From the NCBI GenBank assembly GCA_947447835.1, contig CANFLP010000052.1:1-11990 (forward strand): a stretch of DNA of 11,990 bases. The letters are read 5' to 3'. The notes below the pieces were generated by a model that saw nothing but the letters and a program-made list of their open reading frames with translations, searched no databases and was not told the DNA's origin. Position 1 is the first letter of the stretch, and the number at the start of each line of letters is the position of its first letter. Positions 5,873 through 11,990 of this stretch are shown here, in pieces. Source of the stretch: Bacteroidota bacterium (GTDB lineage Bacteria; Bacteroidota; Bacteroidia; Chitinophagales; Chitinophagaceae). A program made the position numbers and the translations under genes.

Positions 5873-6852
5873 TTAGCCGTTTGCTAAAAATAAATAAGCT
5901 TCAATTTGTAAGGGTGGTGTATTGGTTATTTTTAACCTATATGGTTGCTGCCTTTATTTGGTGGTATGTTACATTGGTTAAACAAAATGATCAAATTGCC
6001 AATGTACAATATGGGACGATGCAATCTAATGACCCCATTTTAGCACAAAAAGTACATGCGATTCAGGATTTTCAATTAAGAAAGAATAAACAATATATTG
6101 GCGAAGGATTAACTATACTGTGTTTATTTTTATTGGGTGCTATTTATGTATACAGGTCATTAATACAACAAATACGTTACTCAAATCAACAGCAAAATTT
6201 TATGATGGCTGTTACGCATGAATTAAAGACGCCTATTGCCATCACGCAATTAAATATTGAGACCCTGCTTAAGCGAAATTTAGATGCAGCGCAACAAAAA
6301 AAAATGCTAGAGATTTCTTTATTGGAAACCCAGCGACTTGATAATTTATGTAACAATATTTTATTGGCATCTCAATTGGACATGGGCCAATATCAATCCA
6401 ATGCACAGGTAGTCAATTTTTCATACATTGTAAGTAGCACGGTGCAGGGGTTTAAGAATCGATTCCCAGAAAGGAATTTTGTAGATGAGATTCAGGATGA
6501 TATTATGCTAAAGGGGGAGTCCGTATTGGTTCAATTATTAGTTAATAATTTAATTGACAATGCTATTAAGTATTCTGCAGTGGGAACAATTATCACAATT
6601 CAATTGACTACACAAGGGGCGCATATTAAACTCGCAGTAAAAGACCAAGGAGTCGGTGTTCCAATTACTGACAGAGAAAAAATATTTGAAAAATTTTATA
6701 GAGTAGGTGCCGAGTATACAAGGTCTACAAAGGGTACAGGGCTTGGTCTATATTTGTGTAAGCGCATTGCTGCATTTCACAATGCTAAATTGGAAGTGCT
6801 TCCCAATGAGCCTAAAGGCAGTATATTTACATTTACTTATTTAGCAAACTAA
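5869..6852 (+). CDS. Two-component sensor histidine kinase
   Basis: This inner-membrane kinase of 327 residues has two transmembrane segments (about 16-37 and 79-99) that bracket a short periplasmic loop of some 40 residues. There is no visible HAMP or PAS domain. The HisKA phosphoacceptor is His117 in THELKTPI, followed by the HATPase motifs: N box NNLIDNAIKYS (226-236), G1 DQGVGVP (259-265), F box IFEKFYRVG (272-280) and G2 GTGLGLYL (289-296). All catalytic boxes are intact. Its ATG overlaps the gldH stop by 4 nt, and the response regulator follows after 1 nt, so the pair is almost certainly cognate. The signal is unknown. The tiny sensor loop suggests sensing in or at the membrane, perhaps through a partner. 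Confidence 0.95.
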   Translation: MISRLLKINKLQFVRVVYWLFLTYMVAAFIWWYVTLVKQNDQIANVQYGTMQSNDPILAQKVHAIQDFQLRKNKQYIGEGLTILCLFLLGAIYVYRSLIQQIRYSNQQQNFMMAVTHELKTPIAITQLNIETLLKRNLDAAQQKKMLEISLLETQRLDNLCNNILLASQLDMGQYQSNAQVVNFSYIVSSTVQGFKNRFPERNFVDEIQDDIMLKGESVLVQLLVNNLIDNAIKYSAVGTIITIQLTTQGAHIKLAVKDQGVGVPITDREKIFEKFYRVGAEYTRSTKGTGLGLYLCKRIAAFHNAKLEVLPNEPKGSIFTFTYLAN

Positions 6853-6853
6853 G

Positions 6854-7549
6854 ATGCAAAAACATTCAATTTTATTAGTAGAGGACGAAGTGCATTTACA
6901 TGATGCTTTGAAATTAAATCTAAATTTAGAAGGTTATGATGTGAGCTCGGCTTATGATGGTCCCGAAGCAATGCGTCAAATAGAGCAAGCGCATTTTGAC
7001 TTGATTATATTGGATGTGATGTTGCCAAATTTGGATGGCTTTTCTATTACTGAAATGGTGCGTTTGAAAAATAATCAAACCCCCATTTTAATTTTAAGTG
7101 CAAAAAACACTAGTGCTAATAAAGTACAGGGTTTAAGATTGGGTGCCGACGATTATATGACGAAGCCATTTAATTTAGAAGAATTATTATTAAGGGTTGC
7201 TAAACTAATCCAAAAATCCAATCCTTTTTTGCAAGCACCTTCAAATGACAATTATACTTTTTCAGGTAATCATTTTGACTTTAATTCCTTGGAGGCAATA
7301 ACATACACTGGCGAAAAAATTACACTTACAAAGAAAGAAGCCATGTTGCTTAAACTGTTAATTGACAATAAAAACACAGTTGTTGCTAGAGAGCGCATTT
7401 TGCAAACCGTTTGGGGGTATAATGTTTTTCCTAATACCCGTACCATTGACAATTTCATCCTAAGCTTTAGGAAATATTTTGAACAGGACGTCCGTAACCC
7501 TATTCATTTTATTTCAATTAGGGGTGTGGGGTATAAATTCCAAGATTAG
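6854..7549 (+). CDS. OmpR/PhoB-family response regulator
   Basis: The 231-residue protein has an N-terminal receiver domain with acidic pocket Glu10/Asp11, phosphoacceptor Asp54 (LDVMLP), switch Ser82 and Lys104 (TKPF). A C-terminal winged-helix DNA-binding domain covers about residues 130-231 (LTKKEAMLLKLL, RTIDNFILSFRKYF, ISIRGVGYKF). It should accept phosphate from the kinase encoded 1 nt upstream and act as a transcription factor. The regulon cannot be read from the window. It is the last gene of the yicC-gldH-kinase-regulator cluster. I see no strong terminator in the 60 nt that follow, only a weak AAGATT/AATCTT repeat. Confidence 0.95.
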   Translation: MQKHSILLVEDEVHLHDALKLNLNLEGYDVSSAYDGPEAMRQIEQAHFDLIILDVMLPNLDGFSITEMVRLKNNQTPILILSAKNTSANKVQGLRLGADDYMTKPFNLEELLLRVAKLIQKSNPFLQAPSNDNYTFSGNHFDFNSLEAITYTGEKITLTKKEAMLLKLLIDNKNTVVARERILQTVWGYNVFPNTRTIDNFILSFRKYFEQDVRNPIHFISIRGVGYKFQD

Positions 7550-7609
7550 CCCTTTATTGAGACAATCTTTTGCCAGTTTTGACGTTTTAGCTATAGTTAA
7601 TTCAAGCTC

Positions 7610-8743
7610 ATGTCACTGTCGTCGATACAAGATTTTGTTGAACCTATAAATTTGGACCTACTTTCAAAGGATGAGGGATATAGGGATACCCAGTTGGGTA
7701 AGCATATTAAAGTGAATGATGGTCAATTACCTGATATTTCAGACGCTGATATAGTTATTATTGGAGCGGGAGAATGTAGAGGTGCTGGCTTCCCTTTAAA
7801 TGGCCATGAGGCAGCTGATGCTATTAGAGCTGCTTTGTATTCATTATATTACTGGCATGTTCAAGTAACAATTGCAGATATTGGAAATGTAAAGCTTGGG
7901 CAGTCAATCCAAGATAGCTACGCAGCCTTAAGAACTGTGATTTCGGAGCTTATTTTGCAAAATAAGAAAGTAGTCATCATCGGAGGTTCACACGATTTAA
8001 CGCTTGCCCAATACCACGCCTATACATCTATCCCAACTTTAGTGAATGCCGTTGTAGTAGATGCGAAAATTGACTTGGATTTAGAGGCAAGATTGCCATC
8101 GGATCATTTTTTAGAAGAGCTTTTTACAGGATTGCCTAATCATTTAAATCATTACGCACACATAGGTTTCCAAAGTTATTTTATGCACCCGCATATGTTG
8201 GAAACGATTGATAAATTAAGATTTGATTGCTTTAGATTAGGCAAAGTGAGAGAGAATATAGAAGAGATGGAGCCCGTTGTTAGAGATAGTCATATCATGA
8301 GTTTTGATATCAGTGCAATTCAAAATGCACAAGCACCAGCTAACTTAGTAACCCCCAATGGGTTTAATGGCGAAGAAGCTTGTGTACTAATGCAATACGC
8401 TGGAATGAGTTGGAAAACCAGCACCATTGGGCTTTTTGGTTATCAATCAGAACTTGACCATAAGGGTTTAACTGCTATACAAATGGCACAAATGATTTGG
8501 TATATTGTAGATGGTGTGCAAAAAGGAAAAAAAGAATCTCCTTTATCTGATACGGATAGATTTAAAGAATTTCATATTGCTTTCTCAGATATTGAAACCA
8601 AGTTTTTACAAAGTAAAAGTACGGGTCGTTGGTGGATGCAATTACACAATGAGCAGTGGTGCCCTTGTAGTTATAAAGATTATTTAGTAGCTTCCAATAA
8701 CGAAATTCCCGAAAGATGGTTAAGAGCTTTAGAACGAGAGTAA
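7610..8743 (+). CDS. Arginase/formimidoylglutamase-family protein with incomplete metal site
   Basis: The 377-residue protein belongs to the ureohydrolase superfamily, whose members hydrolyse guanidino or formimino groups with two Mn2+ ions. The three ligand motifs are recognisable but altered. GGxHS appears as GGSHD (His128 kept). DAHxD appears as DAKID (Asp151 and Asp155 kept, His replaced by Lys153). DxDxxD appears as DISAIQ (Asp233 kept, the second Asp replaced by Ser235, the third by Gln238). Bacteroidota proteins of this type are commonly annotated as formimidoylglutamase or arginase. With two metal ligands changed, classical activity is doubtful. No histidine or arginine degradation genes are nearby. 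The next gene overlaps its 3' end by 28 nt, so the two are likely co-expressed. I did not assign a symbol because the substrate is unclear. Confidence 0.8.
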   Translation: MSLSSIQDFVEPINLDLLSKDEGYRDTQLGKHIKVNDGQLPDISDADIVIIGAGECRGAGFPLNGHEAADAIRAALYSLYYWHVQVTIADIGNVKLGQSIQDSYAALRTVISELILQNKKVVIIGGSHDLTLAQYHAYTSIPTLVNAVVVDAKIDLDLEARLPSDHFLEELFTGLPNHLNHYAHIGFQSYFMHPHMLETIDKLRFDCFRLGKVRENIEEMEPVVRDSHIMSFDISAIQNAQAPANLVTPNGFNGEEACVLMQYAGMSWKTSTIGLFGYQSELDHKGLTAIQMAQMIWYIVDGVQKGKKESPLSDTDRFKEFHIAFSDIETKFLQSKSTGRWWMQLHNEQWCPCSYKDYLVASNNEIPERWLRALERE

Positions 8744-10032
8744 ATACTCCATTACAATTAATAGTTATAGCTGCAATGTTGTCATTGTCGGCTTGTAGTA
8801 TCCAAAAAGCACAAAAAACATTATTGAATGCTGCATCTTTAAAAGGAGCACATGTTGGAATTGCTGTTTACAATGAGTCAACGCAACAGTGGGTAGACAA
8901 ATACCAAAGTGATCGTTATTTCACACCTGCAAGTAACACTAAGATTCAGTCTTGTTATTTAGGAATGAAGTACTTAAAAGACTCTATTCCCGGTTGGCAA
9001 TTTGCAGAAAACAAGGACTCTATTTTCTTAATGCCATTGGGTGATCCGAGTTTTTTACATCCAGATTTCGCCTATCAGCCAGTTGCTGATTTAATAAAAT
9101 CTACAAAAAAGCAAATTGTGTTTTGTTTGCCAACAAAGGAAGATAAATTTGAAGCTTTTGGAAGAGGATGGTCTTGGGATGATTATGCAGAGGACTACCA
9201 GCCGGAAAGGAATAGATTAAATGTGTATGGTAATGTACTAACTGTTACAAAGAAAATAGATGGGATTCAAGTACAGCCCAGCTTACTTGTAAAAAACCAA
9301 ACAATACCTACAAATTATACTGTGTGGTCTCGCGAAAAATTAAGCAACCAATTTTTTGCCCTACCTAATGCTATCAAAAATCCTGAGCAACAGGTTCCAT
9401 TTATTACTGGTGCTAATTATACTTTAGCAAAATCTCTTATTGAAGATAGTCTACATCCTGCCTTCCCAATTGCTATTCAAAAGGGTTGGAATCAAATAAG
9501 CACAAGCATTATCAAAACAGTACCAACTGACAGCTTGTTAAAAATAATGATGAATCGTAGCGATAACTTTTTTGCAGAACAAGTATTATTAATGACTAGT
9601 CAGCAATTATTGGGGACAATGGATGACGCAGCTGCTATTGATACGATTTTAAAAACTGATTTTTCGATATTCCCACAAAAGCCATCATGGGCGGACGGAA
9701 GCGGATTGAGCAGATTTAATTTAACGACTCCAGAAAACTATATTGCCCTCTTGCAACAAATGGAATCTAGTTTTTCAATAGAAAGAATTAAAGCTGTTTT
9801 TGCTCAAGGTGGAAAAGGTGGATTGTCGTCTTACTATAAAAATATTCCAGGAGTATTATATGCTAAAACAGGTACTTTGGGTAATCAGATTGCTTTTAGT
9901 GGTTATATCATTACTAACAAAGGAACAAGATTATTGTTTTCCGTCTTAGTGGCAAATCACGTGAGTCCTACAACTTATCCTGTTAGACATGCTGTTGAGG
10001 AGTACTTGACCTCTATAATGAGTAAGTACTAA
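8716..10032 (+). CDS. dacB: D-alanyl-D-alanine carboxypeptidase/endopeptidase, PBP4 type, lipoprotein
   Basis: This serine peptidase trims or cleaves D-Ala peptide bonds in peptidoglycan. The 438-residue protein carries the full penicillin-binding triad: SxxK in PASNTK (Ser73, Lys76), SxN as SDN (282-284) and KTG (384-386). It also has family motifs GDPSF (109-113) and DGSGLSR (327-333). The N-terminus is a lipoprotein signal (LSLSAC, Cys27) rather than the cleaved signal of E. coli DacB, so it is probably membrane-anchored. The start at 8716 overlaps the preceding gene by 28 nt. It is supported because the next in-frame ATG (8776) would remove most of the signal peptide. It ends convergently with mutL. 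Confidence 0.92.
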   Translation: MVKSFRTRVNTPLQLIVIAAMLSLSACSIQKAQKTLLNAASLKGAHVGIAVYNESTQQWVDKYQSDRYFTPASNTKIQSCYLGMKYLKDSIPGWQFAENKDSIFLMPLGDPSFLHPDFAYQPVADLIKSTKKQIVFCLPTKEDKFEAFGRGWSWDDYAEDYQPERNRLNVYGNVLTVTKKIDGIQVQPSLLVKNQTIPTNYTVWSREKLSNQFFALPNAIKNPEQQVPFITGANYTLAKSLIEDSLHPAFPIAIQKGWNQISTSIIKTVPTDSLLKIMMNRSDNFFAEQVLLMTSQQLLGTMDDAAAIDTILKTDFSIFPQKPSWADGSGLSRFNLTTPENYIALLQQMESSFSIERIKAVFAQGGKGGLSSYYKNIPGVLYAKTGTLGNQIAFSGYIITNKGTRLLFSVLVANHVSPTTYPVRHAVEEYLTSIMSKY

Positions 10033-10045
10033 GTAATTTAATACC

Positions 10046-10064
10046 GCATTTCAAAATGCTTTGA
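10046..10064. terminator. Weak hairpin between convergent dacB and mutL
   Basis: GCATT (10046-10050) and AATGC (10055-10059) form a 5-bp stem with a TCAA loop in the 32-nt gap between the two stop codons, with T-rich or A-rich flanks on either side. It is short and may be only a poor terminator for either strand. Confidence 0.3.
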
Positions 10065-11927
10065 TTATTTTGTAAATAAGCCATCTAGGTAGGCTTCCTT
10101 AAAATCAATGTAAGTTGGAGCGCCTGTTGCGGTTACGATAGGCGTATCGCAAGCCAATAAGGATTCAATCAAACCATGCATTTCCTTTTGATTTAGTGAT
10201 TGTCCAGCTTTGATAGCAGATTGTCTAGCCATACATCGAATTAATTTTTCGCGTTTGCTAAATTTTATATCTCCACTAAAATGCTTGAACTGTTCTAATA
10301 AAAGTTCAATTGCATTTTTCTCATTACCCGAAATCACATCGGCAGGTATGCCTTGTATAATAAAACTATTTTGTCCAAAAGGCTCTATCTCGTATCCAAT
10401 GATAGCAAGATCTTCAATAATCTCCTCTAATAATATAGCATCTGCGACACTTAGTTCTAATACAACAGGGAACAAGCTTTTTTGTGTAGCATGAGGTTGT
10501 ACGCTTGCCTTTTGATATTTTTCATACAAGACACGCTCATGTGCTAATTGCTGATGCACCAAAATATATCCTGCTTGTGCTGGAGCAAGAATATAAGTGT
10601 TGTTTATTTGCAAAAGTGTTGCATCCTCGTTTATTGTTAATCCTTCTGACTCTTTATATAAACCCATTGACGAAGACTTGACAATAAAGTTTTCATTATT
10701 GTTTTCAGTCAGGCCATTTTGGTTATCAGTTGAGGGAATATCTGAAAAAAAACTTTTCCATTCACTACGCTCAGCCTCACTTACTCTTGGTATAAAATGG
10801 GCTTGATTTTTTTGCGTGAACCCAGTATACAAGGAACTACTTGCTGTATTATTTCGTTGTTGTTCCGAGAAAGGTTTTTGTATTGCATCCAATTGTTGAA
10901 TATTGGCATCTAATGAAAAATCCAATGAAGGTGCTATACTAAATTGTGCTAGTGCGTGTTTCACAGCTGCCTGTACAAATGCGTAAATAATTTTATCGTC
11001 TTCGAACTTAATTTCTTGTTTAGTAGGATGCACGTTAATATCTACTTTAGAAGGATCTACGTCTATGTATAATATATAACTTGGGAAACTCTCTTTAGGT
11101 ATTAAACCGTCAAATGCATTTGCAATGGCATGATGCAAATAAGCGCTTTTAATAAAACGTCTATTCACAAAAAAGTATTGATCGCTTCTTGTTTTCTTGG
11201 CAGTCTCCGGCTTTCCTACAAATCCCGAAATAGTTAGGTAGTCGGTTTTTTCTCCCACTGCAACCAACTTGGCTTGATAACTATTGCCAAGCACATGTAT
11301 GGCTCTTTGTTTAAAACTGCCTGACTCCCAATGAAAAACGTCTTGTCCATTATTAGTAAGACTAAAATATATTTCTGGAAAGGCTAATGCAACTCTTGTA
11401 AACTCTTCAATAATATGTTTTAGTTCGGCTGAATTACTTTTTAAGAAATTACGTCTTGCAGGTACATTAAAGAATAAGTTCTTCATGCTAATATTAGTAC
11501 CTACTGGACAGGCAACTGGACTTGTTTCACTCACTTGGCTATTTTCAATCACCACACTAGTGCCAATTTCATCCTCGGCTTGTCTTGTTTTTAAACTTAC
11601 TTGAGCAACCGCTGCTATGGAAGCAAGGGCTTCTCCTCTAAAACCCATGGTTCTAATTTGGAACAAATCCTCAATGGAGCTGATTTTACTAGTAGCATGA
11701 CGAGCGAAAGCGTTTTGTGCATCAATGGGATTCATTCCCTTGCCATTATCTATTACCTGAATAAGGGCTTTCCCTGCATCATTTATAATTAGTTTAATTT
11801 CGGTGGCCCCTGCATCTACCGCATTTTCCAATAACTCCTTAACGGCGCTAGCGGGTCTTTGAATAACCTCGCCTGCCGCAATTTGATTGGCAATATGATC
11901 TGGTAATAAATGAATGCTGTTGGCCAC
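10065..11927 (-). CDS. mutL: DNA mismatch repair protein MutL
   Basis: MutL couples MutS mismatch recognition to strand removal. The N-terminal GHKL ATPase is complete: KELLENAVDAGAT with Glu31 and Asn35, DNGKGM (60-65), TMGFRGEALASIAAV (93-107), and the Lys-containing loop near VHPTKQEIKF. A poorly conserved linker (about 340-430) leads to the C-terminal dimerisation domain. There the endonuclease motif DQHA(x)2E(x)4E reads HQQLAHERVLYE (458-469), and the late CPHGRP-type motif reads TATGAP, so the usual metal ligands are missing. I chose the GTG at 11925-11927 (620 residues, starting M-ANSIHLLPDHIANQIAAGEV) because MutL proteins normally begin right before this segment. A longer frame from GTG 11969 (634 residues) adds 14 unconserved residues. 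Confidence 0.93.
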   Translation of the reverse strand: MANSIHLLPDHIANQIAAGEVIQRPASAVKELLENAVDAGATEIKLIINDAGKALIQVIDNGKGMNPIDAQNAFARHATSKISSIEDLFQIRTMGFRGEALASIAAVAQVSLKTRQAEDEIGTSVVIENSQVSETSPVACPVGTNISMKNLFFNVPARRNFLKSNSAELKHIIEEFTRVALAFPEIYFSLTNNGQDVFHWESGSFKQRAIHVLGNSYQAKLVAVGEKTDYLTISGFVGKPETAKKTRSDQYFFVNRRFIKSAYLHHAIANAFDGLIPKESFPSYILYIDVDPSKVDINVHPTKQEIKFEDDKIIYAFVQAAVKHALAQFSIAPSLDFSLDANIQQLDAIQKPFSEQQRNNTASSSLYTGFTQKNQAHFIPRVSEAERSEWKSFFSDIPSTDNQNGLTENNNENFIVKSSSMGLYKESEGLTINEDATLLQINNTYILAPAQAGYILVHQQLAHERVLYEKYQKASVQPHATQKSLFPVVLELSVADAILLEEIIEDLAIIGYEIEPFGQNSFIIQGIPADVISGNEKNAIELLLEQFKHFSGDIKFSKREKLIRCMARQSAIKAGQSLNQKEMHGLIESLLACDTPIVTATGAPTYIDFKEAYLDGLFTK

Positions 11928-11990
11928 TATTAAATCTTTTAAAGTGTGTAAAAGTAGTAAATTTGCCACTTAAAATCTCAACTTATGCTA

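Noticed and set aside
7569..7600. Possible promoter (TTTG then TATAGTTA) before the arginase-like gene
   Set aside because: The -7 box matches only four of six fixed bases, too weak to list as a feature in AT-rich DNA.
11928..11969. N-terminal extension of MutL from a GTG at 11969
   Set aside because: The 14 extra residues are leucine-rich and unlike known MutL N-termini, which begin right before IHLLPDHIANQIAAGEV. I kept the GTG at 11927, although the longer form cannot be excluded.

Overview
The window looks like chromosomal DNA from a member of the Bacteroidota, most likely a Chitinophagaceae-type lineage (the family is an inference). The signs are low GC, start codons preceded by A-rich sequence rather than strong Shine-Dalgarno sites, one good Bacteroidota-type promoter (TTTG, 20-nt spacer, TAATTTTG), and a GldH gliding/type IX-secretion lipoprotein. 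I see no phage, transposase, CRISPR array, rRNA or tRNA. Almost every gene is a recognisable conserved gene, so the surprises lie in the non-coding DNA and in altered active sites.

Layout. (1) Positions 1-83 hold the last residues of an unidentified gene. (2) Positions 84-243 hold a promoter, a 14-codon lysine-rich reading frame, a possible antiterminator and an intrinsic terminator, all ahead of asd (284-1282, aspartate-semialdehyde dehydrogenase). This resembles a leader-peptide attenuator for the aspartate family of amino acids. (3) asd and ligA converge on 1267-1563, which holds two terminator hairpins and a long imperfect inverted repeat of about 180 bp, possibly a MITE-like element, whose right arm includes the ligA stop codon. 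(4) ligA (minus strand, NAD-dependent DNA ligase) is divergent from a regulator with a degenerate Nudix domain and a winged helix (NrtR/AraR type). (5) A tight plus-strand cluster follows: yicC (ribonuclease family), gldH, a sensor kinase and an OmpR-type response regulator, joined by an 11-nt overlap, a 4-nt ATGA overlap and a 1-nt gap. (6) After about 60 nt come an arginase/formimidoylglutamase-family gene with incomplete metal ligands and an overlapping gene for a lipid-anchored PBP4-type D-Ala-D-Ala carboxypeptidase. (7) mutL, on the minus strand, converges on that gene. Its C-terminal domain lacks the usual endonuclease metal motifs.

Functionally, asd feeds both lysine/threonine/methionine synthesis and diaminopimelate for peptidoglycan, ligA and mutL serve DNA joining and mismatch repair, and the central cluster links an envelope lipoprotein to a two-component system. 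The best candidate for something undescribed is the asd leader, followed by the long inverted repeat.
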